Origin: Inquilinus sp052078665
GTDB lineage: Bacteria; Pseudomonadota; Alphaproteobacteria; DSM-16000; Inquilinaceae
Assembly (NCBI RefSeq): GCF_052078665.1
Contig: NZ_JBQJIK010000030.1
Location: 21,571 to 85,570, forward strand
Direction: 5' to 3'
DNA: 64,000 bases
Made by a program: the position numbers and the translations under genes. Positions 35,773 to 45,341 of the stretch are shown here, piece by piece. Each line of letters begins with the position of its first letter. Within the stretch, counting starts at the first letter, position 1. A model generated the notes under the pieces. That model saw only the letters and a program-made list of their open reading frames with translations, did not search any database and was not told the DNA's origin.

Positions 35773-36381
35773 CGCCGCCATCGCCGCGCTGCTCTGCCGC
35801 CCCAGGCGGATCAGCGCCGGCAGCTGACTCGGACTGCGGGCCAAGGCCCGCAGCACCGGCCCGATCGCCGGGCGCCCCTCGCTGTCGAGACCGACCAGCG
35901 CCGCCGGCGGCAGTCCATGCGCGGCCGGGTCGGCCACGGCCCGCAGCACGCCGAAGGGCAGCTCGGCTTCCGCCGCGGCCGCCGCCACCGCAGCACTTTC
36001 CAGATCGACGATGACCGCGCCGCTGTCGCGATGCAGCCGGGCCTTGGCTGCGGCCGTGTCGACGATGACGTCGCCGCCCCAGACATCCCCGCGAACCGCA
36101 TGGGGCAGGACGGCCGCGATCCGTGCCGCCAGGTCCGGATCGCAGGCGTAGAGTGCCCCGCCCGTCGCCACGGCAGCGCCGATCACCAGATCCCCGGTCG
36201 CCAGTTCCGGCGCCAGCCCGCCGGCGATGCCGAAGCTGAGCAGCGCCGTGGCGCCCCTGCTGATCAGATCACGGGCCAGAGCGGCAGCCCGGCCCGGATC
36301 GCTGGCCGAGCAGGCGACCAGCGGCGAGATCCGCCGCGCGATCTCCGCCTCCTTCGCCAGTCCGGTCAGGATGCCGAGCAT
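35719..36381 (-). CDS. hpnG: Hopanoid-associated nucleosidase/phosphorylase HpnG
   Basis: A 220-aa member of the purine-nucleoside phosphorylase/MTAN superfamily. It has TGLAKEAEIARR at the start, LLSFGIAGGLAPEL, and the late VDLESAAVAAAA with the conserved Glu-Ser. HpnG removes adenine from adenosylhopane to give ribosylhopane. The last 18 codons overlap the convergent 3' end of hpnH. It lies 12 bases after shc in the shc-side operon. Confidence 0.85.
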   Translation of the reverse strand: MLGILTGLAKEAEIARRISPLVACSASDPGRAAALARDLISRGATALLSFGIAGGLAPELATGDLVIGAAVATGGALYACDPDLAARIAAVLPHAVRGDVWGGDVIVDTAAAKARLHRDSGAVIVDLESAAVAAAAAEAELPFGVLRAVADPAAHGLPPAALVGLDSEGRPAIGPVLRALARSPSQLPALIRLGRQSSAAMAALLAAAGALGGRDLRGVA

Positions 36382-36393
36382 GCGAGGCGCCGC

Positions 36394-38349
36394 TTACATG
36401 CCCACCTCGACCCGGCCGCTGTTGCTGTCGCGCAGGCGGCGATAGCGGGACAGGGCCCAGGTCGGGAAGAAGGCCGGGTAGCCGTGATAGCGCAGGTAGA
36501 ACACCCGCGGAAACCCAACCGCGGTGAAGCTCGGCTCGTCCCACAGCCCGTCCGCACGCTGATGCGCCGAGAGCCAGGCGACGCCGCGCTCGACCGCCGG
36601 ATGCCCGGTCTCGCCCACCGCCATCAGCCCCAGCACCGCCCAGGCGGTCTGCGACGCGGTCGAGGTCGCCGGCGTCATCTCCGGCCTGCCCTCGTAGTAG
36701 CTGTCGCCGGATTCGCCCCAGCCGCCATCCTCGCGCTGCTGCGCCGCGAGCCAGTCGACGGCGCGGCGGATGATCGGGTCCTGCGGGTCCATGCCGATGG
36801 CGTTGAGGGCGCACAGCACCGACCAGGTGCCGTAGATGTAGTTGGTGCCCCAGCGCCCGAACCAGGAGCCGTCGGCCTCCTGCTCCCGGCGCAGGAACGC
36901 GACGCCGCGGGCCACCGCCGGATCGTCCATGCGCCGGCCCAGCTGGCCCAGCATGCCGAGGCAGCGCGCCGTGACGTCGGAGGTCGGCGGGTCCAGCAGC
37001 GCGCCGTGGTCGGCGAAGGGGATGTGGTTCAGGTAGTGATAGGTGTTGTCGACCTCGAAGGCCGCCCAGCCGCCATTCTTGCTCTGCAGCCCGAGCAGCC
37101 ATTCGACGCCCCGGTCGATCGCCTCGCGGTAGCGCTCCGGGTCGGCCCGGTGCATGGCCATGACCACCACCGCGGTGTCGTCGAGGTCCGGGTAGTGCGC
37201 GTTGTTGTACTGGAAGGCCCAGCCGCCCGGCCGCACATCCGGCCGCCGCTCCGCCCAGTCGCCCTTGACGTCCAGCACCTGGCGCGGGACCAGCCAGTCG
37301 AGCCCCTGCTTGGCCCGCGCCACCGCCTCGGGGTCGTCGGATTCCAGCAGGGCATGCGCGGTCAGCGCCGTGTCCCAGACCGGCGACAAACAGGGCTGGG
37401 CGTAGGTGACGCCGTCGACCGTGGCGACCAGCTTCTCGATCGAGGCCCAGGCGATCTGCAGGTCCGGATGGTCGTCCGCGTAACCCAGGCATTTGAACAT
37501 CATCACGGAGTTGGCCATGGCCGGGTAGATCGCGCCCAGCCCGTCCTCGCCGTTCAGCCGCTCGGTGACGAACGCCACCGCCTTGTCGATCGATGTCTGC
37601 CGGCGCGGGAAGAACGGCTCGATCGGCCGCAGCACCCCGTCCAGCCGGCGGAAGAACCGGCCCCAGAAGCTGCCGTCGACATGGACGTGCCAGTTCTTCA
37701 CGTGCTCCGGCGGCTCGACCATCAGCTCCTGGATCGACAGCGCTCCCGGGCTCACGGGCCGCGGCTTCTTCGCCATGATCACCAGCAGCGGCGCGATCAC
37801 CGTGCGGCTCCAGTACGACACCTTGTTCAGGTGGAACGGGAACCAGGAGGGCAGCACCATGATCTGCACCGGCATCACCGGCACGGCGCGCCACGGCACC
37901 TGCTCGAACAGCGCCAGCAGGATGCGGGTGAAGACGTTGGACCGCGCGGCGCCGCCCGCGGCCAGGATGGCGGCACGGGCACGGGCCATGTGCGGCGCGT
38001 CCGGGTCGTCGCCCGCCGCCTTCAGCGCGAAATAGGCCTTCACGCTGGCGCTGATGTTGAACGGCCCGTCATGCCATAGCGGCCAGCCGTCATGTCTGTC
38101 CGACTGGATGCCGCGGATATAGGTCGCCAGCAGCGCCTCCTTCTCCCGGTCGACCACGCCGAGGAAGTGCTTCAGCAGGATGTATTCGGCCGGGATGGTG
38201 GCGTCGGCCTCCAGGATGAAGGCCCAGTGGCCGTCCTCGCGCTGCAGGTCGAGCAGCCCGCCGACGCCGCGGCCGATCGCGTCGTCGAGGCTGGCGCGCG
38301 TGGGCCCGGCAAGGTCGTCGGTCTGGAAGGAGGGGCTGGAGATGGTCAT
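36394..38349 (-). CDS. shc: Squalene-hopene cyclase
   Basis: Cyclises squalene to hopene and hopanol at the membrane. The protein is 651 aa, normal length. The acid motif DLDD (family DXDD) puts catalytic Asp at residues 388, 390 and 391. Several QW repeats are visible, including REQEADGSWFGRWGTNY, QREDGGWGES and QRADGLWDE. The ATG at 38349 overlaps the hpnB stop by 4 bases. It is in the minus-strand operon hpnA-hpnB-shc-hpnG. Confidence 0.96.
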   Translation of the reverse strand: MTISSPSFQTDDLAGPTRASLDDAIGRGVGGLLDLQREDGHWAFILEADATIPAEYILLKHFLGVVDREKEALLATYIRGIQSDRHDGWPLWHDGPFNISASVKAYFALKAAGDDPDAPHMARARAAILAAGGAARSNVFTRILLALFEQVPWRAVPVMPVQIMVLPSWFPFHLNKVSYWSRTVIAPLLVIMAKKPRPVSPGALSIQELMVEPPEHVKNWHVHVDGSFWGRFFRRLDGVLRPIEPFFPRRQTSIDKAVAFVTERLNGEDGLGAIYPAMANSVMMFKCLGYADDHPDLQIAWASIEKLVATVDGVTYAQPCLSPVWDTALTAHALLESDDPEAVARAKQGLDWLVPRQVLDVKGDWAERRPDVRPGGWAFQYNNAHYPDLDDTAVVVMAMHRADPERYREAIDRGVEWLLGLQSKNGGWAAFEVDNTYHYLNHIPFADHGALLDPPTSDVTARCLGMLGQLGRRMDDPAVARGVAFLRREQEADGSWFGRWGTNYIYGTWSVLCALNAIGMDPQDPIIRRAVDWLAAQQREDGGWGESGDSYYEGRPEMTPATSTASQTAWAVLGLMAVGETGHPAVERGVAWLSAHQRADGLWDEPSFTAVGFPRVFYLRYHGYPAFFPTWALSRYRRLRDSNSGRVEVGM

Positions 38350-39527
38350 GGGGACGGGTCTGACGGCTGACGGGACAGGGAGGCGCCGGGCTGGTCGTAG
38401 ACGCGGCCCTTCCAGGCCCCGCCGACACCGGCCCAATGGCGCCGCGCCGAATCGATGGTGGCGCCGAGATACACCAGCGCGGCAAGCGGCAGGAAGGGCG
38501 CCCACAGCGGCGAGCGCCGGTAGAAGCGCAGCATCGGCACGTAGCAGCCGCTCATGATCGCCCATGCGGCCAGGGCGACATAGCGTGCCGCCCCCTCCCC
38601 CAGGAGGGTCAGGGCCGGCGGCGCGATATAGGTGACGATCAGGCCGGCGACGGTGCCGAGCAGCAGCCAGGGCGAGTAGCGCAGCTGGGTATAGGCGGTG
38701 CGGGCCACCATGCGCCAGATCTCGCCGACATCGCCGTAGATTCGCAGGCTTTCCGCCTCGTCGGTGAGGTCGAGCTGGATCCTGCCGTTGCGCTTCAGCG
38801 CCGCCGCCAGGGTGCAGTCGTCGATCAGCGCGTCGCGGAGGACGGCGATGCCGCCGATCCGGGCCAGAGCCTCACGCCGCACCAGCATGCAGCCGCCGGC
38901 CGCGCCCGCCGTGGCCTTGTCCGCCCGGTTCACCCAGGCGAAGGGGTACAGCATCTTGAAGAAGAAGACGAAGGGCGGCACCAGCCAGCGCTCGGCGAAG
39001 TCGAGGCAGCGCAGCCGCACCATCAGCGACACCAGGTCGAGCCCGTCGGCCTCGCCGCGCGCCACCAGCTGCGCCACATTGCCCGGCCGGTGAACGATGT
39101 CGCCATCGGTCAGCAGGATCCAGCGCGCTTCAGGGTCGGTCCGCTCCGCCGCCGCGACGCCCTGCGACACCGCCCACATCTTGCCCACCCAGCCGGGCTG
39201 CAGCGGTGTTCCCGAGATAACGGTCAGCCGGCCGGACGCCCCTGCGTCCGCCGCCGCGGCGCGGGCGAGATCGGCGGTGCCGTCGGCCGACTGGTCGTCG
39301 ACCACCACCACCTGCAGCCGGCCGGGATAGGCCTGGCGCAGATGCGAGCCGACCGCGGCGCCGATGCCCTCGGCCTCGTTGCGCGCCGGGATCACCACGA
39401 CGACTCCGGGCCATGCGGCCGGCGGCGGCGCGGCGGGCGCGGTCGCGGTCTCCCAGAACCGGCCCTGGGCCAGCCACAGCTTGAGCCACGCCGCGAGGCT
39501 GGCGAGGGCGAGGACCAGACCGATCAT
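38346..39527 (-). CDS. hpnB: Hopanoid-associated glycosyltransferase HpnB
   Basis: A 393-aa membrane-anchored family-2 glycosyltransferase. An N-terminal helix precedes VVVVIPARNEAEGIG, then VVDDQSADGTADLA and the metal-binding LTDGDIVH (DXD-like). Two or three C-terminal membrane helices follow. It is found in many hopanoid clusters, but its acceptor is not firmly known. It overlaps hpnA and shc by 4 bases each, a tightly coupled unit. Confidence 0.88.
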   Translation of the reverse strand: MIGLVLALASLAAWLKLWLAQGRFWETATAPAAPPPAAWPGVVVVIPARNEAEGIGAAVGSHLRQAYPGRLQVVVVDDQSADGTADLARAAAADAGASGRLTVISGTPLQPGWVGKMWAVSQGVAAAERTDPEARWILLTDGDIVHRPGNVAQLVARGEADGLDLVSLMVRLRCLDFAERWLVPPFVFFFKMLYPFAWVNRADKATAGAAGGCMLVRREALARIGGIAVLRDALIDDCTLAAALKRNGRIQLDLTDEAESLRIYGDVGEIWRMVARTAYTQLRYSPWLLLGTVAGLIVTYIAPPALTLLGEGAARYVALAAWAIMSGCYVPMLRFYRRSPLWAPFLPLAALVYLGATIDSARRHWAGVGGAWKGRVYDQPGASLSRQPSDPSP

Positions 39528-40519
39528 TGGAGGTAGCCGTTCTCGCGGAACCAGCCGAGCGCGTCGACCAGGGCCTGGCGCGCCGGCCGCGGCCGGTAGT
39601 CCAGCGCCGCCCGGGCCTTGTCCGAGGAGAAATACATGGTCTTGCGCGCCATGCGCAGCGCGTCGCGCGTCACCATCGGCTCCCTGCCGGTAAAGCGCGA
39701 GACGGTCTCGGCCACCAGCGCCACCGGCCAGATCGGCCCCAGCGGCAGCCGCATCTTCGGCGCCTTGCGGCCGACCAGGGCGGCGATCTCGGCCAGGATG
39801 GCGGACAGGGCGAAATCCTCCCCGCCCAGGATGTAGCGTTCGCCCGGCACGCCACGGGCGAAGGCGGCGAGATGGCCCTGGGCGACGTCGTCGACGTGAA
39901 CGAGGTTCAGCCCGGTGTCGACGAAGGCCGGGATGCGGCCGGTCGCGGCCTCGACGATGATCCGCCCGGTCGGGGTCGGCTTGACGTCGCGCGGCCCGAT
40001 CGGGGTCGACGGGTTGACGACCACCACCGGCAGCCCGGTCTCGGCGGCCGCCTGGCGGGCCGCGTCCTCGGCCAGGAACTTCGACCGCTTGTAGGGGCCG
40101 ATCATCTGGGCCTCGGTCGCCAGCGTCGCCTCGTCCGCCGGCCGGCCGTCGGCATGATGGCCGAGCGTCGCCACGCTCGAGGTGTAGACGGCGCGCACCA
40201 CCCCGGCCGCCGCGGCGGCGCGCAGGATCGCCGCGGTGCCCGCGACATTGGTGCGCAGCATCGCCTTGGGGTCGGGGACCCAGAGGCGATAATCGGCCGC
40301 GACATGGAACAGCGCGGTGCAGCCTTGCAGCGCCGGCGCCAGCGAGGCCAGGTCGTCGAGGTCGCCGGTCACCGGCTCGACATCGAGCCCGGCGAGGTTG
40401 CGGCGGTCGCTGTTCGGGCGCACCAGCGCCTTGACCCGATGGCCTTCGGCCAGCAGCGCGCGGGCCACGGCCGAGCCGACGAAGCCGGTGGCCCCGGTGA
40501 CGAGGGCGATCTCGGTCAT
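39524..40519 (-). CDS. hpnA: Hopanoid-associated sugar epimerase/reductase HpnA
   Basis: A 331-aa extended short-chain dehydrogenase. The NAD(P) motif is VTGATGFVGSAVARAL, with a YTSS strand. The active-site Y-x-x-x-K is YKRSK, and VVVNPSTPIGPRD follows. The role in hopanoid side-chain processing is assigned by locus. The ATG at 40519 gives the family start MTEIALVTG. It is divergent from the hpnC-D fusion across 254 bases. Confidence 0.88.
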   Translation of the reverse strand: MTEIALVTGATGFVGSAVARALLAEGHRVKALVRPNSDRRNLAGLDVEPVTGDLDDLASLAPALQGCTALFHVAADYRLWVPDPKAMLRTNVAGTAAILRAAAAAGVVRAVYTSSVATLGHHADGRPADEATLATEAQMIGPYKRSKFLAEDAARQAAAETGLPVVVVNPSTPIGPRDVKPTPTGRIIVEAATGRIPAFVDTGLNLVHVDDVAQGHLAAFARGVPGERYILGGEDFALSAILAEIAALVGRKAPKMRLPLGPIWPVALVAETVSRFTGREPMVTRDALRMARKTMYFSSDKARAALDYRPRPARQALVDALGWFRENGYLQ

Positions 40520-40773
40520 TCGTCCCCGCGGGGATCTGCCGGGAGTAGGGCCTGTCGCGGCATTGTCATCATGGCGGCGACACTGTCGAACCGGACCGGC
40601 GACCGCAACCGAAAAAGCCGTAGACCACCCCTGCTGCGGCCCTTGGTCCGGGGCCGTTTGCCTTGACAATTCAGCGGGGTCTGCGATCTGGTGGCCCGGT
40701 CCGGGGCCGCGCGGCGGATCAGCCGCCGCACCACCGTTTCCGAACGGCCCCGGCCGAGACAAGACAGGCGATC

Positions 40774-42510
40774 ATGACCGTGCCGGCCGACCGAGCCATC
40801 GTCGACTCTCCCCCGCCTGCCGGCGCCGCATCGACCGGGCCGGGCGCCGCGGCGCTGGCGGCCAGCAAGACCTCGGGCCAGGAGAACTTCCCGGTCGGGT
40901 CCTGGCTGCTGCCGAAACGCCATCGTCCGCATATCGCCACCTTCTACCGCTTCGCCCGTGCCGCCGACGACATCGGCGACGACCCGGACCTGCCGGCGGC
41001 CGAGAAGCTGGCCCGGCTGGACGCGCTGGAAACCGGTCTGGTCCAGCCGGGGCCGGAGGCCGCCGCCGGGATCCGCGCCTCGATCGCCGCCACCGGCGTC
41101 GGCCTGGTCGACTGCCGCGACCTGCTGGTCGCTTTCCGCCGCGATTCCGAGAATCGCAGCTGCCATAGCCGGGACGACCTGATCGACTATTGCCGCTATT
41201 CGGCCAACCCGGTCGGGCGCTACCTGCTGCGGCTGCACGGCCAGGCCGAATCGACCTTCCCGGCCGGCGACGCGCTGTGCACCGTGCTGCAGATCCTGAA
41301 CCACCTGCAGGATTGCGGCGACGACTGGCGCAAGCTGCGCCGGATCTACGTGCCGACCGACTGGATCGACGCGGCCGGCGGCATCGACCGCTTCTTCACC
41401 CCGGACGAGGCGTCGGCCCGCCTGCGCCGGCCGGTGCTCGACCGCTGCCTCGACCTGGTCGACGCCATGCTGGACACCGCGTCCACCCTGCCGGGGCAGC
41501 TGACCTCGCGGCCGCTGGCGGCGGAGGTCAGCGTCATGCTGTGGCTGGCCCGCAAGCTGGCGGCGCGGCTGCGCCGGGGCGACCCGCTGCTGGCCCGGGT
41601 GGCGCTGAGCAAGCCAGACTTCGCCCGGGCGCTGCGCCCCGGCCTGTCGGTGATGGCCCTCGGCGCCAGGCCGCTGGACGACGCGGCGCTGGTGCGGATG
41701 GCGGTGTTCCGGGCCAAATCCTCCTTTGCCTCCGGCATGCGCATCCTGCCGGCCGAGGGCCGCCGCGCCATCTACGCCGTCTACGGCTTCTGCCGGCAGG
41801 TCGACGACATCGCCGATTCCAGCGCGACGGTGGCGGAGAAGACCGCCGGCCTCCAGGCGTGGCGGCAACGGCTGGACCGAATCTTCGCCGGCCGCGGCGA
41901 CGACCAGCTGGACCGCGAGCTGATCTGGGCGATCCGCCGCTTCGACCTGCCGCGATCCGAATTCGACGGCATGCTGGACGGCATGACCATCGACGCCGCC
42001 GCCGAGGTGCGGATCGCCGACCGCGCCGGGCTGGCGCATTACGCCCGCTGCGTCGCCGGCACCGTCGGCGTCATGGCGGTCAAGATCTTCGGCTGCCCGG
42101 ACCAGGCCAGCGCGGCCTTCGCCGTGGCCCAGGGCGAGGCGCTGCAACTGACCAACATCCTGCGCGACGTCGACGAGGATGCCGGGCTGGGTCGGCTGTA
42201 CCTGCCGGAGAGCTGGCTGCGCGAAGCCGGGATCCCGACCGACGCGCCGATCCCGACGATCGCCGCCGACCCGCGCATCGCCCAGGTCTGCGCCCGGCTG
42301 GCGGCGGAGATCCAGCCGCTCTACGCCGCCCTGCCCGGGCTGATGCCAGCCGGGACGGAGAAGCGGATGAAGGCGGCGCTGATCATGCAGCGCAGCTATC
42401 GCCGGATCTTCGAGAGGCTGCAGGCCCGCGGCTATGCCGACCGGTCGGTGCGGCCGCGCCTGTCGAAGGGCGAGAAGATCGGCATCCTGCTCTCGGTCCT
42501 GCTGAAATGA
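40774..42510 (+). CDS. hpnCD: HpnC-HpnD fusion (squalene synthesis, two prenyl-synthase domains)
   Basis: A 578-aa protein combining two enzymes that are normally separate. Residues about 1-293 are HpnC (hydroxysqualene synthase), with ENFPVGSWLLPKRHRPH, FARAADDIGDD and HLQDCGDDWRKL. Residues about 294-578 are HpnD (presqualene diphosphate synthase), with KSSFASGMRILP, FCRQVDDIADS and LTNILRDVDEDAGLGRLYLP. Both pairs of Asp-rich motifs are intact, so both halves look active. HpnC usually acts after HpnD, so the fusion runs against pathway order. The join is at about 41640-41660, where ATG at 41653 could be the former hpnD start. A TGA at 41651 in another frame means a one-base indel could also explain it. 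Confidence 0.88.
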   Translation: MTVPADRAIVDSPPPAGAASTGPGAAALAASKTSGQENFPVGSWLLPKRHRPHIATFYRFARAADDIGDDPDLPAAEKLARLDALETGLVQPGPEAAAGIRASIAATGVGLVDCRDLLVAFRRDSENRSCHSRDDLIDYCRYSANPVGRYLLRLHGQAESTFPAGDALCTVLQILNHLQDCGDDWRKLRRIYVPTDWIDAAGGIDRFFTPDEASARLRRPVLDRCLDLVDAMLDTASTLPGQLTSRPLAAEVSVMLWLARKLAARLRRGDPLLARVALSKPDFARALRPGLSVMALGARPLDDAALVRMAVFRAKSSFASGMRILPAEGRRAIYAVYGFCRQVDDIADSSATVAEKTAGLQAWRQRLDRIFAGRGDDQLDRELIWAIRRFDLPRSEFDGMLDGMTIDAAAEVRIADRAGLAHYARCVAGTVGVMAVKIFGCPDQASAAFAVAQGEALQLTNILRDVDEDAGLGRLYLPESWLREAGIPTDAPIPTIAADPRIAQVCARLAAEIQPLYAALPGLMPAGTEKRMKAALIMQRSYRRIFERLQARGYADRSVRPRLSKGEKIGILLSVLLK

Positions 42511-43868
42511 CCGTCCATGTGATCGGCGGCGGGCTGGCCGGCCTCGCCGCCGCGGTCGAGCTCGCCCGCACCGGCGTCCCGGCGGTGGTGTACGAGGCCA
42601 CGCCACGCCCCGGCGGCCGCTGCCGCGCCTTCCACGAGCCGGCGCTGGACCGGGTGATCGACAACGGCAACCACCTGGTGCTGTCCGGCAACCGCAACGT
42701 CCGGCGCTATCTCGACCTGATCGGCGCCGGCGACCGGCTGGCGGCCCCGGCCCGGCCCGGCTTCCGCTTCGTCGACCTGGAGCGCGGCCGTGAGTTCACC
42801 GTGCGGCCGAACCGCGGCCGGCTGCCCTGGTGGGTCCTGCTCTCCGGCCGCCGGGTGCCCGGCACGGGCCCGCGCGACTACCTGGCGCTGCGCCGTCTGT
42901 CCAAGGCCGGGCCGGAGGACACAGTGGCCGGCGTGGTGCCGCCGGGCGAGCTGTATCGCTGCCTGATCGAGCCGCTGGCCGTCTCCGCCCTCAACACCCC
43001 GGCCGACGAGGCCTCGGCCCGCGGCCTGTGGGCGGTGATCGAGCAGACCCTGGCCAAGGGCGGCGCCCAGACCATCCCGCTGATCGCCCGCACCGACCTG
43101 GCCGACACCTTCATCAACCCGGCGCTGGACTTCCTGCACCGGCACCGCGTGACGGTCCGGACCGGCATGCGGGTCAAGGCGCTGGAGTTCGAGGAGGGGC
43201 GCATCATCGCGCTGGAGCTGGACCAGGGCACCCTGCCCCTGGCGCCGGACGACCAGGTGGTGCTGGCGGTGCCGCCGGCCATCGCCGCCCGGCTGGTGCC
43301 GGGGCTGACGCCGCCGGAGACGGACGAGCCTATCGTCAACGGCCATTTCGCCATCCCGTTCCGGGAAGAGCCGCACGACATCGCCGGCATCGTCGGCGCC
43401 ACCGCGCATTGGGTGTTCCGCCGGCCTGGCATCGCCAGCACCACGGTCAGCGCCGCGCGCGGCCTGGTCGACGCGCCGGCGGAGGAGCTGGCGGCGCTGC
43501 TGTGGGCCGATGTGGTGCGGGCCTTCCCGGACCTGGCCGGCCCCCTGCCGGCCTACCGCATCATCAAGGAGAAGCGGGCGACGATCCGCCAGAGCCCGGC
43601 GGACGAGGCCCGGCGGCCGGGCTGCCCGACCCCCTACCCCAACCTCTGGCTGGCCGGCGACTGGACCGCGACCGGCCTGCCGGCGACGATCGAGGGCAGC
43701 CTCTTGTCCGGCTTCCGCGCCGCCGACCATGTCCGCGCCGCCGGGGCGGCCCCGGGAGCGGCGCGGAAAGGCAAGGTCAATAGAGCTCGATGCTGCGCAT
43801 CAGCTTGTCGTGCGGCAGCGGCCCGGCGCTGTATTTCAGCTGGAAGCGCACGGCGCCGAGCGCGGTGA
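42507..43868 (+). CDS. hpnE: Hydroxysqualene dehydroxylase HpnE
   Basis: A 453-aa FAD-dependent amine-oxidase-like enzyme that reduces hydroxysqualene to squalene. The FAD motif is VIGGGLAGLAAAVELA, and WLAGDWTATGLPATIEGS near the end is the second FAD contact. The ATG overlaps the fusion stop (ATGA). The natural end would be near ADHVRAAG; instead about 35 basic and Cys-rich residues follow. They are read from the antisense of the LLM gene, a 92-base overlap. The tail is probably not functional. Confidence 0.9.
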   Translation: MTVHVIGGGLAGLAAAVELARTGVPAVVYEATPRPGGRCRAFHEPALDRVIDNGNHLVLSGNRNVRRYLDLIGAGDRLAAPARPGFRFVDLERGREFTVRPNRGRLPWWVLLSGRRVPGTGPRDYLALRRLSKAGPEDTVAGVVPPGELYRCLIEPLAVSALNTPADEASARGLWAVIEQTLAKGGAQTIPLIARTDLADTFINPALDFLHRHRVTVRTGMRVKALEFEEGRIIALELDQGTLPLAPDDQVVLAVPPAIAARLVPGLTPPETDEPIVNGHFAIPFREEPHDIAGIVGATAHWVFRRPGIASTTVSAARGLVDAPAEELAALLWADVVRAFPDLAGPLPAYRIIKEKRATIRQSPADEARRPGCPTPYPNLWLAGDWTATGLPATIEGSLLSGFRAADHVRAAGAAPGAARKGKVNRARCCASACRAAAARRCISAGSARRRAR

Positions 43869-44769
43869 CGGTCGCGGCGATCTTGCGCGCCACGGTCTCG
43901 GGCGAGCCGACATAGAGCGAGCCGTGCTCGGCCTCGCGCTCGAACTCGCCCTGCCCCATCGGCGGCCAGCCGCGCTCCGCCCCGATCTTGTCGCGCATCC
44001 GCTTGTAGTCGGCGAACAGCTCCTCGCGCGCCTGGATGTCGGTGTCGGCGATATAGCCCGGCGAATGGACGCCGATCGGCAGCACCGGCCGGCCCAGCTG
44101 TTCGAAGGCGCGGTGATAGAGGTCGACATAGGGGCGGAAGCGCTTCGGGTCGCCGCCGATGATGGCGAGCGCCAGCGGCAGGTCGTAGCGCGCGGCGCGG
44201 ACCACCGATTCCGGGCTGCCGCCGACGCCGATCCAGGTCTTCAGCCGGCCGCTCTCGACCGGCGGGTAGACGTGCTGGTTGCGGAGCGGCGGCCGGGTGC
44301 TGCCCTGCCAGGTCACCGGCTCCTGCTTCAGCAGCGCCGCGAACAGATCCAGCTTCTCCTCGAACAGCGTCTCGTAGTCGCTGAGCTCATAGCCGAACAG
44401 CGGGAAGGATTCGGTGAAAGAGCCGCGGCCGAGGATGACCTCGGCCCGGCCGCCCGAGGCCGCGTCCAGGGTCGAGAAGCGCTGGAACACGCGGATCGGG
44501 TCGTCGGAGCTGAGCACGGTGACCGCCGAGCCGAGATGGATCTGCGTCGTGCGCCCGGCGATCGCCGCCAGCAGCACCTCGGGCGCGGAGACGGCGAAAT
44601 CGGCGCGATGATGCTCGCCGACGCCGAAGAAGCCGATGCCGAGCTGGTCGGCCAGCACCGCCTCCTCGATCACGTTCCGCAGCACCTGGCCATGCGGCAG
44701 CGGGGCGCCGTCCGGCCCCGTGGTCACGTCGCCGAAGGTGTCGAGTCCGAGTTCGAGAGGCTGGGCCAT
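43777..44769 (-). CDS. LLM-class flavin-dependent oxidoreductase
   Basis: A 330-aa luciferase-like monooxygenase-fold protein that would use FMNH2 or F420-like flavin. It has LGIGFFGVGEHHRADFAVSA, GSAVTVLSSDDPIRVFQRFS and GRGSFTESFP, typical of the LLM group without known substrate. It is complete; its end overlaps the extended tail of hpnE on the opposite strand. The neighbours do not reveal its role. Confidence 0.87.
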   Translation of the reverse strand: MAQPLELGLDTFGDVTTGPDGAPLPHGQVLRNVIEEAVLADQLGIGFFGVGEHHRADFAVSAPEVLLAAIAGRTTQIHLGSAVTVLSSDDPIRVFQRFSTLDAASGGRAEVILGRGSFTESFPLFGYELSDYETLFEEKLDLFAALLKQEPVTWQGSTRPPLRNQHVYPPVESGRLKTWIGVGGSPESVVRAARYDLPLALAIIGGDPKRFRPYVDLYHRAFEQLGRPVLPIGVHSPGYIADTDIQAREELFADYKRMRDKIGAERGWPPMGQGEFEREAEHGSLYVGSPETVARKIAATVTALGAVRFQLKYSAGPLPHDKLMRSIELY

Positions 44770-44879
44770 GATGGTCTCTGGGTCACGAGGCAGGTCACGG
44801 CAGAGATGGCCACCCCGCGAGGCCGGTCAACTGCATCGATTGGAAACAGACTGTCCCAAGCTTGGAACCTTTCGCCCGC

Positions 44880-45182
44880 TCATTCCGGCCGGAAGCGCCA
44901 TTTCCGCTCCACCGCCGCGGCCAGGTCGATCCCGTTCGCCCGCGCGAACAGCAGGATGTGGCCGAGCATGTCGGCGGTCTCGTCGGCCAGCGCCTGCCGC
45001 AGTTCGGCCTCGGACCGGCCATGCGTCCGGCCGCGGCCGGTCAGCTTGTTCGAGACCTGGGTCAGCTCGCCCAGTTCCTCCTGCAGCTTCAGCAGGAACC
45101 AGTCGGGGTCGCGCCGCAGCCCGTTGGCCTCGGCGTAGCGGCAGGATGCGGCCTCGAACTGATCCTTCAGACGGTCGAGCAT
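44880..45182 (-). CDS. MazG-like nucleotide pyrophosphohydrolase
   Basis: A 100-aa all-alpha NTP-PPase domain. The Mg-binding pattern EELGELTQ (ExxE) then DETADMLGH (ExxD) is intact. Such small MazG-like proteins hydrolyse non-canonical or excess dNTPs. It stands alone, about 110 bases from the LLM gene and 160 from the unknown gene upstream; the latter gap carries a REP-type fragment at about 45268-45289. Confidence 0.85.
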   Translation of the reverse strand: MLDRLKDQFEAASCRYAEANGLRRDPDWFLLKLQEELGELTQVSNKLTGRGRTHGRSEAELRQALADETADMLGHILLFARANGIDLAAAVERKWRFRPE

Positions 45183-45341
45183 CGGGGAATCCTGTGGCGG
45201 GGGTCGTTCCCTATAGAAACCCAGCCCTGGCGAGCGCGGTCAACCACCTCTGGCCAACGCCTCCAGCCCCTCCCGCGGGCGGGAGAGGCGAAACAATTCG
45301 ATGTGTCATGGAGATGGGGCATATCGCGACCGCGGCGGCGT

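Noticed and set aside
40774..41655. hpnC and hpnD as two separate genes
   Set aside because: No stop codon separates them in the given sequence and both domains stay in frame; the frameshift possibility is recorded as a test.
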